64,000 bases of DNA. Origin: an uncultured Tateyamaria sp. GTDB taxonomy: Bacteria > Pseudomonadota > Alphaproteobacteria > Rhodobacterales > Rhodobacteraceae. Made by a program: the position numbers and the translations under genes. Below, in pieces: positions 17,231 through 25,824 of this stretch (the first letter of the stretch is position 1; every line of letters begins with the position of its first letter). Under the pieces are notes generated by a model that saw only the letters and a list, made by a program, of their open reading frames with translations, searched no databases and was not told the origin of the DNA. The stretch is from positions 1-64,000 of the forward strand of contig NZ_CANMEU010000014.1 in NCBI RefSeq assembly GCF_947497045.1. The letters run 5' to 3'.

Positions 17231-17938
17231 TCAGTTCAGGTCGATAATGACGGGAGCACGTGTGGGTGCTGTATTGGCCACGCGGATTGGCGCTGGCCGC
17301 GAAGTTCCATCGGACAGCCGTTCACGAATGTCGTGGATGCGTGCAATGTATGTGCGGGTTTCCGAGAATGGTGGGACGCCCGCATATTGAACAACGCGAT
17401 GCGGTCCTGCGTTGTAAGCGGCCAAGGCCAGATCGACGCTGCGAAACTCAGCCAGTTGTGCGAGGAGGTAGCGAGCCGCGCCATCGAGATTTTGGGAGAT
17501 ATCGCGCCGATCCACGCCGAGCTCACGCGCAGTGGCGGGCATCAACTGGCCCAAACCATAGGCACCCTTTGGGCTGATAGCGGTTGGATTGTAGCTGCTC
17601 TCCGCTTCAATCATCGCTTGAAACAGAACGTGCCAGTCTCGCGTCGAAAGGCCTGATCTCGCAATGGCTCTGTTGTTTTGGTGGCGAGTAGCTGTTTGCC
17701 GAATGAGGGCAAGAATTTGGCTTGTGGCTCCCGCCGCAGGCGCAATTGGAGCAACGGCAACAGGTTGCGCTTCTACAGTATCTTCGGAGGTGGCCCAGCT
17801 CGGACGTATTCCGTGAAACGTCCACCCAGATGACGTAGCAGATCCGTCAGCGCGAAACGCTAGGACGTCAGCCGTTACCTTCGAGGGTAATGCTGTAGTC
17901 AGCACCAAAGCGCAGATCGCGACCGTCGCCAAATTCAA
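17231..17938 (-). CDS. virB1: VirB1-like lytic transglycosylase
   Basis: An SLT-domain murein transglycosylase: AMIEAESSYNPTAISPKGA with the catalytic Glu, GLGQLMPATARELGV, and LALAAYNAGPHRVVQYAG. The start is uncertain. The frame is open back to 18145, but that part overlaps the upstream gene by 278 bp. I choose a TTG that keeps the hydrophobic signal segment NLATVAICALVLTTALPSKVTA and gives 235 residues. No clear ribosome-binding site is seen; coupling to the upstream gene is likely. Its role is local opening of peptidoglycan for T4SS assembly. Confidence 0.85.
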   Translation of the reverse strand: MNLATVAICALVLTTALPSKVTADVLAFRADGSATSSGWTFHGIRPSWATSEDTVEAQPVAVAPIAPAAGATSQILALIRQTATRHQNNRAIARSGLSTRDWHVLFQAMIEAESSYNPTAISPKGAYGLGQLMPATARELGVDRRDISQNLDGAARYLLAQLAEFRSVDLALAAYNAGPHRVVQYAGVPPFSETRTYIARIHDIRERLSDGTSRPAPIRVANTAPTRAPVIIDLN

Positions 17939-18182
17939 GGTGATGTTTGAAAAGGCCGGGCCAGATGTTGAAGTACCGTGCTTCCGGGCCGAGGGGTGTG
18001 ATCCGTGTGGACACAAGAATGGCTTCGGGTTCGCCCTCCCGCAAGTAGATGCACTGGTAGCGCGGCTTGCCATCGTCCGTGAACCCCACGAGTTCATACC
18101 GGCAGCGGAACGCAACTTCCCTCTTTTGAAGGTCTTTGACCCCATCGAGTGTGATCAAGATTTGATTGCGCGCTATCGGCAT
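17868..18182 (-). CDS. Hypothetical protein, first gene of the virB operon
   Basis: A 104-residue soluble protein starting MPIARNQILITLDGVKD behind GGGAGAG at good spacing; a longer frame reaches 18248 but lacks a ribosome-binding site. It is mostly beta-strand-like, with QCIYLREGEPEAILVSTRITPLG in the middle. No family is recognised. Its end overlaps the virB1 frame. As the promoter-proximal gene of the T4SS operon it may be a regulator or a small assembly factor; the sequence does not decide this. Confidence 0.6.
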   Translation of the reverse strand: MPIARNQILITLDGVKDLQKREVAFRCRYELVGFTDDGKPRYQCIYLREGEPEAILVSTRITPLGPEARYFNIWPGLFKHHLEFGDGRDLRFGADYSITLEGNG

Positions 18183-18245
18183 TTGGACTCTCCCCCTGAG
18201 AGCCCTTCTAGTCCGACCCAGTACAAGCGGAAAGACACATTGAGT

Positions 18246-18260
18246 CAATATGATATATTG
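18246..18260. promoter_or_regulatory. Inverted repeat in the divergent virB / secreted-protein promoter region
   Basis: CAATAT-GAT-ATATTG is a perfect inverted repeat with 6-bp arms in the short AT-rich region between the virB operon (minus) and the 192-aa secreted-protein gene (plus). A dyad in a divergent promoter is a plausible operator for a regulator of conjugation. The nearby small XRE-type protein is one candidate. Inference only. Confidence 0.35.
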
Positions 18261-18314
18261 CAGAATTTAACAAAATGCTAAACCATAGGAGGAAACCAAA
18301 CAAAGGAGTCTCCG

Positions 18315-18893
18315 ATGAAACGACTTATTTTGTCAGCATTCTTTGGTGTTTTGACGATGTTTAGCTCACCTCAGAAAGCGCAGGCCTACGATATGGATTG
18401 CGCAATTATGCTCTGTATGGCGGGTGGATTTCCTCCGAGCGCTGTCTGCGCGCGGGCCTATCGGACAATGATCCGCCGCATTACGCCGTGGCCCAGCAGA
18501 CCGCCTTTTGGGATTTGCACCTTCGCTGCAGTGCCCATCGAATTGGGTGGTCCGGGTGGAGAGGGCGAGGTTGATACGAACCTGCCAGAATACGAATGGC
18601 TCAACCGTACTCATGTGATTTGGTTCACAGGTCGGTCCTACACGCCGCGTGACGATCCCAGGCAGTGGGATTGGAGTATTCGGTCTTGTGACCGCGAAAA
18701 CAGAACCTGCCGATACATTGCGCGGGTTTATGGATCACACAGCCGTTGGCCGAGTTCATTCGTGTCCGAAAGCGGCCAAACCATTTTGCTGCCAGTTGGA
18801 CGCAGATTTGGGAGCTTTTACTCGCGCGATATCATGGTCGAATATGGCGATTACGAAGGCAACATGGGCCATTCAGACTGGTTTTCCTACTAG
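18315..18893 (+). CDS. Secreted cysteine-containing protein next to the virB operon
   Basis: A 192-residue protein with a signal peptide (MKRLILSAFFGVLTMFSS...AQA) and a mature part that starts YDMDCAIMLCMAGGFPPSAVC. This pattern is reminiscent of small hypothetical proteins found near conjugation genes of rhizobial plasmids. Later segments are tryptophan-rich (RQWDWSIRSCDRENRTC). The paired cysteines suggest disulphides in the periplasm. ATG lies behind AAAGGAGTC. It is divergent from the virB operon, so a role at the envelope during transfer (for example exclusion) is possible but not shown. Confidence 0.7.
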   Translation: MKRLILSAFFGVLTMFSSPQKAQAYDMDCAIMLCMAGGFPPSAVCARAYRTMIRRITPWPSRPPFGICTFAAVPIELGGPGGEGEVDTNLPEYEWLNRTHVIWFTGRSYTPRDDPRQWDWSIRSCDRENRTCRYIARVYGSHSRWPSSFVSESGQTILLPVGRRFGSFYSRDIMVEYGDYEGNMGHSDWFSY

Positions 18894-19087
18894 TCTTCTT
18901 TCGTGGTCGTGAGAACTGAGAAAGGACGTGTAACGATATCTTCGACAGCCACACTTTCGGGATCAACAAGCCAAAGGCACGTTACGTCTCCGTTGTTCCA
19001 TAGATAATTGGTGAAAATATGTGTTTCCGTTGTATTTTCAATCAAATATCCTTCTTGGAAAGGCACTCCAGTTTTTTGTTTTTGCAT
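18890..19087 (-). CDS. Hypothetical protein, 65 aa
   Basis: A short minus-strand frame whose stop overlaps the end of the secreted-protein gene by 4 bp, tail to tail. The sequence (EGYLIENTTETHIFTNYLWN, TCLWLVDPESVAVEDI) looks like a small beta-rich domain rather than a shadow frame. The ribosome-binding site is weak and far (AAGGA about 16 bp upstream). No family is recognised. Confidence 0.4.
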   Translation of the reverse strand: MQKQKTGVPFQEGYLIENTTETHIFTNYLWNNGDVTCLWLVDPESVAVEDIVTRPFSVLTTTKED

Positions 19088-19159
19088 CCTAACTGCCCGT
19101 CCTTTGAAACGGTGCGGACCTCACGACAGTTATGAATGGTGTTACGTCGACATTACAAA

Positions 19160-19369
19160 TTAACGTTGAGCGAATAACTTTTCCGGGTCTACGTTCAGCG
19201 CTTTGGCGATGCGTTCCAATAGATCCAATGATGCCGCAAACTTGGCATTCTCGACTTTGCCCATATGACCACGGCTTACATCCGCCCTTAGCGCAAGCTC
19301 CTCTTGGCTGAGATTGCGAGCACGCCTCAGATCTTGGATATTTAACGCTACACGGTCTCGTAGTTTCAT
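19160..19369 (-). CDS. XRE-family transcriptional regulator
   Basis: A compact HTH protein of 69 residues from MKLRDRVALN (a longer frame starts at 19426). The sequence NIQDLRRARNLSQEELALRADVSRGHMGKVENAK is a canonical Cro/CI-type helix-turn-helix, followed by LDLLERIAKALNVDPEKLF, the usual end of the domain. It is a DNA-binding domain with no effector domain. It may control nearby small genes or the T4SS operon; the target is not known. Confidence 0.8.
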   Translation of the reverse strand: MKLRDRVALNIQDLRRARNLSQEELALRADVSRGHMGKVENAKFAASLDLLERIAKALNVDPEKLFAQR

Positions 19370-19580
19370 GACCGTGAACGGGCCATGATGCGTGATATTT
19401 AGCCACGCGATATATGTTACATTCAAGGGCTGTTTGTTTTAATCGGCAAATACTTTGGTTTGAATCCGCTTTTCTAAAGCCAAATGAACGCACGTTGTGG
19501 ACTATCGGAACAACACCTTCCTGTTGCGAACATCAGAAATGCTCGTTTTCGTTTGCTATGCAGATTTTAAGAATTGGAAT

Positions 19581-20237
19581 TCAGATGATTTGCTGCCCTG
19601 TTTTTGCCCAATCCTTCATAAAGGTATCGAGGCCACTTTTTGTAAGCGGGTGTTCGGCAAGACCTTCTATAACGTTTGGGGGAATTGTACCAACATCAGC
19701 GCCTGCGAGGGCTGCACCTGAGACGTGATTAGCATTACGCAGGGACGCGGCGAGTATCTGGGTGTTGAGATCGTCGTATTTGTCGAACATAGTGCGGATA
19801 TCTCGGATCAACTGCGTCCCATCGAGGTTGATATCATCAAGGCGGCCTACGAATGGCGACACATAAGTCGCACCGCATTTGGCGGCCAGCAAGGCCTGAT
19901 TGACGGAGAAGCAGAGCGTCACGTTGGTCTCATGGCCGTCGGATGTGAGCGCCTTGCAGGCCTTCAGGCCGTCCATTGTCAGTGGCAGTTTAATGCAGAT
20001 GTTGTCTGCGATCTTTGCCAGAACAGCTGCCTCTTTCATCATGCCATCGTAATCAAGCGCGGTCACCTCGGCCGACACAGGCCCAGTTACCAATGCGCAG
20101 ATTTCTTTGGTGACCTCCATAATGTCACGCCCACTTTTGGCGATGATGCTTGGGTTGGTCGTCACGCCGTCGATCAACCCGACGTCATTCAGGTGGCGGA
20201 TGGCAGTAACGTCGGCGGTGTCTATGAAGAACTTCAT
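19581..20237 (-). CDS. tal: Transaldolase (TalC-type)
   Basis: A 218-residue transaldolase/fructose-6-phosphate-aldolase family enzyme of the short type. It shows [27 protein letters not shown], the Schiff-base lysine in NICIKLPLT, and [19 protein letters not shown]. The motif SPFVGRLDD has Phe where fructose-6-phosphate aldolases have Tyr, which favours transaldolase activity. It links sedoheptulose-7-P and glyceraldehyde-3-P to erythrose-4-P and fructose-6-P. It is the last gene of the sugar operon, 14 bp after the transketolase. Confidence 0.92.
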   Translation of the reverse strand: MKFFIDTADVTAIRHLNDVGLIDGVTTNPSIIAKSGRDIMEVTKEICALVTGPVSAEVTALDYDGMMKEAAVLAKIADNICIKLPLTMDGLKACKALTSDGHETNVTLCFSVNQALLAAKCGATYVSPFVGRLDDINLDGTQLIRDIRTMFDKYDDLNTQILAASLRNANHVSGAALAGADVGTIPPNVIEGLAEHPLTKSGLDTFMKDWAKTGQQII

Positions 20238-20251
20238 GGTTTTATCCTGTA

Positions 20252-22258
20252 CTATGATTTTGTGGCAGCGATGCGAGCCAGGGACACCGCTGCAATGTTT
20301 TCAGGTGTTAGGCCGAACTGTTCATACAAATGCTCGGCACTGGCAGAAGCGCCAAAGGCAGGCACCCCAATCATGTTGTTCTCATGGCCGACATAACGAC
20401 CCCAACCAAAGGGACTAGCTGCTTCAATTGCCAAACGCGGCGCTGCACCAAGGGTGGCATCGCGGTAAACTTGGGATTGTGCATCGAACAACTCCCAGCA
20501 GGGCAGGGATACCACTGCAGCGGATAGACCATCCTCGGCGAGCAACTGAGCGGCTGCGATTGCGAGGCTGACTTCCGAGCCAGTGGCGATCAAAGTAATG
20601 TCGCGGGTTTCGACCTCTCGTAAGACATACCCACCTTTGGCTGTGAGGTTTTCTGAACCGGCGGTCAGCCTGACTTGCGGCACGCCTTGGCGTGAGAATG
20701 CAAACAAAGACGGCACGGATGGTCCGGCAAGGGCGACTTCATAGGCCTCCATGGATTCAATCACATCGGCAGGGCGGAACACGTTTAACCCTGGGATCGC
20801 GCGGAGGCTGGCCAAATGCTCGACGGGCTGATGCGTTGGGCCATCTTCGCCAAGGCCGATGCTATCGTGGGTCATGACATACAGCACCCTTGTACCCATC
20901 AATGCAGACAGGCGGATCGCGTTGCGCATGTAGTCTGAGAACACGAGGAATGTACCGCCGTACGGGACAAAGCCGCCGTGCAATGCCAGGCCGTTCATTG
21001 CGGCCGCCATCGCGAACTCTCGAACGCCATAGTTGATGTAGCGGCCCGAGGATGTAGCAGTAAACGTTTTGTCTGTCGCAGCAGTTTTGGTCAGGTTGGA
21101 GCCAGACAGATCTGCAGAGCCCCCGATCAGTTCAGGCAATTGATGGGTCAACACCTCAAGCGCCATTTGGCTGGCTTTACGCGTCGCAACCGAAGCTGGT
21201 GCATCGATCCAGCTGGCCTTTGCAGCATTTGTGGAGGCTGGAAATGAGCTTGGTCGACGCCCTTCTACCCGGCGATAGAACTCCGCCAGTTCGGAGGCAG
21301 GCAAGCGTTCGGTTCGCTTGGTCCAATCAAGCCGTTCTGCCGAGCCTCGTGCGCCAATAGCCAACCATGTGTCCCGCACGTCTGTAGGGATGTCAAACGC
21401 GGCATGGGGCAAACCCAAGGAAGCTTTTGCGCCTTTCGCTTCATCTGTACCCAACTTGGAACCGTGGATGCCGGATGTTCCAGCCTTTGTCGGTGCGCCA
21501 AATCCGATTGTTGTGCGGAACATGACGATAGTTGGTCGATCAGTTTCTTCCTTAGCGGTGGCCAATGCATCATCAATTTCGCCGTGCGTGTGACCGCACG
21601 CTTCAAGGACATGCCAACCCATTGCTTTGAACTTAGCAGCAGTGTCATCAGTGAAAGAGAGCTCAGTGCTGCCATCAATCGTGATCGCATTCATGTCATA
21701 CAAGACATTCAGATTGCCAAGCCTAAGGTGTCCGGCGAGCGATGCGGCCTCTTGACCAACACCCTCCATCAAGCAGCCATCCCCAGCAAACACCCATGTC
21801 CGGTGATTGCAAAGATCGGGTCCGACCTCATCGCGCAGACGTCGCTCAGCAAGCGCCATGCCGACGGCTGTCGCGAATCCCTGACCTAGTGGACCTGTGG
21901 TCGTTTCAACACCGTGTGTGTGTCCAACCTCAGGGTGACCAGGCGTCTTGGACCCAGCTTGGCGGAACGCCTTTATATCGTCTATACTGACGCCAGTGAC
22001 GCCTGTCAGATGCAACAAAGAATATAGTAAAATGGAGGCGTGACCGTTGGACAAAACAACGCGATCACGGTCCGGCCAGTCAGGATCGCTGACGTCAAAA
22101 CGAAGTTGATTGGCGTAAAGGACCGTGGCAAAGTCCGCCATCCCCATCGCTGCACCCGGATGCCCGTGGCCCGCAGTCTCAACTGCGTCAATCGCAAGGC
22201 CGCGAAGCGTGTTGGCAAGCGTGGCAAAATCGGCCGTTTGGCCGGTCCTTATTATCAT
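20252..22258 (-). CDS. tkt: Transketolase
   Basis: A 668-residue thiamine-diphosphate enzyme of full length. Motifs include [14 protein letters not shown] (N-terminal), the ThDP-binding [17 protein letters not shown] and a following D-x-N stretch ([10 protein letters not shown]), and in the pyrimidine domain [19 protein letters not shown] and [20 protein letters not shown]. The start ATG has AGGA 8 bp upstream. It transfers two-carbon units between pentose and triose phosphates. With the kinase and transaldolase it routes imported pentulose into central metabolism. Being plasmid-borne and within a transporter operon, it is probably a second, inducible copy. Confidence 0.95.
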   Translation of the reverse strand: MIIRTGQTADFATLANTLRGLAIDAVETAGHGHPGAAMGMADFATVLYANQLRFDVSDPDWPDRDRVVLSNGHASILLYSLLHLTGVTGVSIDDIKAFRQAGSKTPGHPEVGHTHGVETTTGPLGQGFATAVGMALAERRLRDEVGPDLCNHRTWVFAGDGCLMEGVGQEAASLAGHLRLGNLNVLYDMNAITIDGSTELSFTDDTAAKFKAMGWHVLEACGHTHGEIDDALATAKEETDRPTIVMFRTTIGFGAPTKAGTSGIHGSKLGTDEAKGAKASLGLPHAAFDIPTDVRDTWLAIGARGSAERLDWTKRTERLPASELAEFYRRVEGRRPSSFPASTNAAKASWIDAPASVATRKASQMALEVLTHQLPELIGGSADLSGSNLTKTAATDKTFTATSSGRYINYGVREFAMAAAMNGLALHGGFVPYGGTFLVFSDYMRNAIRLSALMGTRVLYVMTHDSIGLGEDGPTHQPVEHLASLRAIPGLNVFRPADVIESMEAYEVALAGPSVPSLFAFSRQGVPQVRLTAGSENLTAKGGYVLREVETRDITLIATGSEVSLAIAAAQLLAEDGLSAAVVSLPCWELFDAQSQVYRDATLGAAPRLAIEAASPFGWGRYVGHENNMIGVPAFGASASAEHLYEQFGLTPENIAAVSLARIAATKS

Positions 22259-22279
22259 CTTGATATCCTGTATGTTTGG

Positions 22280-23854
22280 TTATGTGGTGACTGCGACAGG
22301 CGCGGCGGCTGGTGCTGCATCATCTTCGTAATGGGCGCAAAATACTGCGTAGCGCGCAGTGTGCATTTCTGTTGCGATTGGGTTTGGTGAAATAATGCGA
22401 GCCGCGCGGACCGCGCACCCTTGAGAGATTGGAAAATCATCTCCGAGCGGCGCGGCAGCAGCGATTGCAGCACCGAGCAAGACGGGTTCGGGTGTCTCGG
22501 CAACGAGGACATCACATCCCGTGGCATCGGCATAGATCTGCACCAAAAGCGCAGACTGGGCATGGCCCCCGCTCAGGTGTAGCTTGTCAATTGGTACGCC
22601 ATGCGCCCTCATTGCATCGATGATTTGGCGCGTGCCGTAGGCGATGCTGGCGCAGGCAGCCCAATAGACCTTGAGGAAGGTCTCGCCCGGCTCCTCCAAT
22701 GTCAGCCCCATGATAGCGCCGCGTAGGTCGGGGTTTGCATAGGGGGAGCGGTTGCCGATAAAGTCAGGTAGGACCATGACGTCTTTACCCTGATCAGGGT
22801 CTGTTGCCATACGCTCCATCAGCGTTTCGGAGATCGGGCCGTGGGGCGCATCCCCGAATGATTGCGCTCTTGCAAACAATACAACGATTTGGTCCAGCAT
22901 GGCGCCGGTCGCACTTTGCCCGCCTTCGAGTGCATGGAGTCCGCTTTTGACTGCCCCGTAGTAGGGTCCCCAGACACCAGATACTTCGATGCGATTTTTC
23001 GTTAGGGCGATATGGCAATTCGATGTGCCAGCAATCAGAGCGAGGCGTGTTTCTGGCGTGTCATCTGTAAACAGTCCAGAAGTTCCAAGAGCGCCTGCAT
23101 GCGCATCAATTAATCCGACGGCCACGTGGCACTGCGTGGTCAGGCCAAGATCATCCGCTGCGGATTGCGTTAATGCGCCAAGCGGTGCGCCAATCTCGCA
23201 AGCCGTGTCGGGCAGGGCAGCGCGTGCGCGCAGATCCGGCAGCCCGACTTGATTAAAGAACCGATCATCCCAGCATCCATTGTCGGCGTCGTAAGTCCAT
23301 TTGCATCCCACCGTGCAAATTGAGCGTTCGTTTTCGCCCGTGCAGCGCCACGCCAGATAATCGGCGAGATCAGCGGCATACCCCAGTTTATTCCAAAGCT
23401 CAGGCCGCTGGCGCTTGAGCCACATGAGTTTGGGAATTTGCATTTCGAGAGATATCGCGCCGCCAAGATTGTTCAGTACAGACGCGCCTGTCGCATTGCA
23501 TATGCCAGCCTCCGCACTCGCACGGTGGTCCATCCACATGATGATGTTCCAACCTTCGCCGCCTTCGCTCAGGGGCAAGGGTGCGTGATTTTGATCCAGC
23601 AAGACCAGTGAGCAAGTAGCGCTGAATGATAGGCTGATCACCTCGTCTGGCGCGACATTTGCCTGTGCAACCGCGCCTTTTGTAGCGGCGCAAATGGCTG
23701 ACCATATATCGGTTGAGGATTGCTCGACATGGTTGGGCGCCGGGCGGTGGATGGCGATGGTCTGCTTTGCCGTGCCCAGTAATGTTCCGTTTTGATCAAA
23801 CACGCCGCACCGCGCGCTGCCGGACCCCACATCAATTCCGAGTACATAGGTCAT
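22280..23854 (-). CDS. FGGY-family pentulose kinase (D-ribulokinase-like)
   Basis: A 524-residue sugar kinase. The N-terminal ATPase fold begins YVLGIDVGSGSARCGVFD, then SFSATCSLVLLDQN, and the substrate loop IIMWMDHRASAEA, which matches the W-x-D-H-R-A motif of the D-ribulokinase/FGGY type rather than the arabinose AraB type. The C-terminal domain has GLHALEGGQSATGAMLDQI and DKLHLSGGHAQSALLVQIYA. It would phosphorylate an imported pentulose, plausibly D-ribulose, to the 5-phosphate used by the adjacent transketolase and transaldolase. The exact sugar cannot be read from sequence. Confidence 0.88.
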   Translation of the reverse strand: MTYVLGIDVGSGSARCGVFDQNGTLLGTAKQTIAIHRPAPNHVEQSSTDIWSAICAATKGAVAQANVAPDEVISLSFSATCSLVLLDQNHAPLPLSEGGEGWNIIMWMDHRASAEAGICNATGASVLNNLGGAISLEMQIPKLMWLKRQRPELWNKLGYAADLADYLAWRCTGENERSICTVGCKWTYDADNGCWDDRFFNQVGLPDLRARAALPDTACEIGAPLGALTQSAADDLGLTTQCHVAVGLIDAHAGALGTSGLFTDDTPETRLALIAGTSNCHIALTKNRIEVSGVWGPYYGAVKSGLHALEGGQSATGAMLDQIVVLFARAQSFGDAPHGPISETLMERMATDPDQGKDVMVLPDFIGNRSPYANPDLRGAIMGLTLEEPGETFLKVYWAACASIAYGTRQIIDAMRAHGVPIDKLHLSGGHAQSALLVQIYADATGCDVLVAETPEPVLLGAAIAAAAPLGDDFPISQGCAVRAARIISPNPIATEMHTARYAVFCAHYEDDAAPAAAPVAVTT

Positions 23855-23864
23855 TTGAGGTCCT

Positions 23865-24833
23865 TCACGTCTTTGACTGGAACGGCGCGCGCAGGATCAT
23901 GACAAGGATCAAAAACCCGCCCCAAGCTGCTGTCGCTAAGTGCTGGCTTGCGCCCATCAGGTTCATGCCGGATGCGATAACTTGCAGGCTGATTAAGCCA
24001 ACGGCCAAGGGCAGCACGCGCCCAAAGCCGCCAAACGGGTTTGCACCCGCCAGAAAACACGCAAGGATCGTGATGAGCAGATAGCTTTCGCCGTGACCCA
24101 CGCGTACCGAATTAAAGCGCGCCAACATCAAAAAGCCTGCAAGCCCGGACAGCGCACCGGATAGCCCATAAACCCAAACCAATACGCGGTTCACATCGAT
24201 GCCTGAAAACAGTGTTGCCTTGGGGTTCGAGCCGACCATATGGATCGAGAACCCAAGTTTAGTGAATTGCATAATGTAAAAGCAAACTGCGACCGCAGCG
24301 AGGAATATCCACATTGGAATAGGAACACCAAACAATGTGCCGTGGCCGATGATTTCAAATACCGGGGGCATGCCGGATATATCGCCGCCCCGGGTCAGTA
24401 ATTCACCCAAGCCACGCAAGAAAATCATCGCGCCCAACGTCACAAGGATCGGATGCGCACCGACATAGGCGACCATTGCCCCGACGAGCATGCCAATAAC
24501 CAGACCCGTCAAAACGGCGACAATCAACGCAATCGGTAGAGCAAGACCGCCATTTTCCAACAAGAACTTCTGAACGATGAAGGCCGCCGCCAATCCGCAG
24601 ATATTGGCTGTAAATGTCACGGCAAGGTTCAGGCCACCCGCGATGATTGGAATGAACATAGCAAGGGTCAGCAATCCAAGCTCGGGCAGTTGAAACGCCA
24701 TGGAGCGGAAAATGCCGACCGAAAGAAAATTTGGCGCAATCCCGGCAAAACACAAAACTGACAGAGCAAGGAATGCCACCATCGCGGTCAGTTCTATGCG
24801 GTCGCCTGACCAGCCTTGAAATAGCTTACGCAT
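23865..24833 (-). CDS. Sugar ABC transporter permease (ribose type), second subunit
   Basis: A 322-residue RbsC-type permease from the ATG beginning MRKLFQGWSGDR; a longer frame overlaps the neighbouring permease. About eight to ten hydrophobic segments are visible, for example LPELGLLTLAMFIPIIAGG and LPIALIVAVLTGLVIGMLVG. The family motif region GAHPILVTLGAMIFLRGLGEL and the EAA-like stretch SGALSGLAGFLMLARFNSV are present. It overlaps the other permease gene by 8 bp and is followed 10 bp later by the kinase. It forms a heterodimeric channel with its neighbour. Confidence 0.92.
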   Translation of the reverse strand: MRKLFQGWSGDRIELTAMVAFLALSVLCFAGIAPNFLSVGIFRSMAFQLPELGLLTLAMFIPIIAGGLNLAVTFTANICGLAAAFIVQKFLLENGGLALPIALIVAVLTGLVIGMLVGAMVAYVGAHPILVTLGAMIFLRGLGELLTRGGDISGMPPVFEIIGHGTLFGVPIPMWIFLAAVAVCFYIMQFTKLGFSIHMVGSNPKATLFSGIDVNRVLVWVYGLSGALSGLAGFLMLARFNSVRVGHGESYLLITILACFLAGANPFGGFGRVLPLAVGLISLQVIASGMNLMGASQHLATAAWGGFLILVMILRAPFQSKT

Positions 24834-25824
24834 CTGTTGCGCCTCCCTTTGTGGATCTGCGTGTTTGGGGAAAAATACGGTCAAGGTTCGTGGCCGTAAT
24901 GGCGCACAGAATGATAGCACCAACGATCATTTTGAACGCGAAGGGTGAAATTCCCAAAAGGTTCAGCCCGTTCTGGATCAACGCCAAGAGCATCACGCCC
25001 AAAACTGCCCCAAGCACTGTGCCCCGACCGCCGCCCAAAACAGCGCCGCCAAGAACAACAGCGGCGAGGATATCCAGCTCGCGACCATAAAGGGCATTTG
25101 GCACGACCTCGCGCACGATATGGGCCTGCATTAGTCCTGCGATACCGGCACACAATCCAAGCCAGCCATAAGCGAACCCTTGGATCAACGCGACATTGAT
25201 GCCAGAGCGGCGTGCGGCGTCCGGGTTTGAGCCAAAGCCATAAATCTGGCGGCCAAACCCTGTTCGGGAGAGGATAAACCATGTCGCCACGACCATGACG
25301 ACCATGACAAGCACTGGCAGGTATAGCGTGGCCGAACCGCGCTCCAATTCAACGCTAAAGATCGAAACACGCGCGTAAAGCCAGTCAGGTATCGTGTAGA
25401 TCGAACGTCCACGTGACAAATACATTAGCAATCCAAAGAACACATTGAACGTTCCGATAGTGACGATGATCGAAACGATCCGAAATCTATGAATGAACAA
25501 TGCGTTTATCAGACCCAAACTAATGCCTGTCGCGCCGGCCAACAGCAGGCCAATGGCCCAGTTTCCGCCGCCCATTGAAATAAGCAAGGTCACAACAACG
25601 TACTGTACGACTGAGGCGGCAACCGAGAAGGAAATATCGATCCCTCCCGCCACAAGAACGACCACAAGGCCAACCGCGAAGATGATGTTCACCGACTGGT
25701 TGTTGAGCAGATCAAAGATGTTCTGAATGGATGCGAAGCTGTCTGTTGTCACGGTCAAAAGGACTGACAGGCAGATGATGAGAAGGCCAAGAATACCCTC
25801 GGCAGATGCAAATACCTTACGCAT
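24826..25824 (-). CDS. Sugar ABC transporter permease (ribose type), first subunit
   Basis: A 332-residue RbsC-type permease. Hydrophobic segments run from GILGLLIICLSVLLTVTT to MIVGAIILCAITATNLD. Family motifs include NIIFAVGLVVVLVAGGIDIS, VSIIVTIGTFNVFFGLLMYL and DILAAVVLGGAVLGGGRGTV, the conserved cytoplasmic loop that contacts the ATPase. Starts overlap the ATPase gene stop by 8 bp and the next permease by 8 bp, so the importer subunits are translationally coupled. Confidence 0.92.
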   Translation of the reverse strand: MRKVFASAEGILGLLIICLSVLLTVTTDSFASIQNIFDLLNNQSVNIIFAVGLVVVLVAGGIDISFSVAASVVQYVVVTLLISMGGGNWAIGLLLAGATGISLGLINALFIHRFRIVSIIVTIGTFNVFFGLLMYLSRGRSIYTIPDWLYARVSIFSVELERGSATLYLPVLVMVVMVVATWFILSRTGFGRQIYGFGSNPDAARRSGINVALIQGFAYGWLGLCAGIAGLMQAHIVREVVPNALYGRELDILAAVVLGGAVLGGGRGTVLGAVLGVMLLALIQNGLNLLGISPFAFKMIVGAIILCAITATNLDRIFPQTRRSTKGGATDA

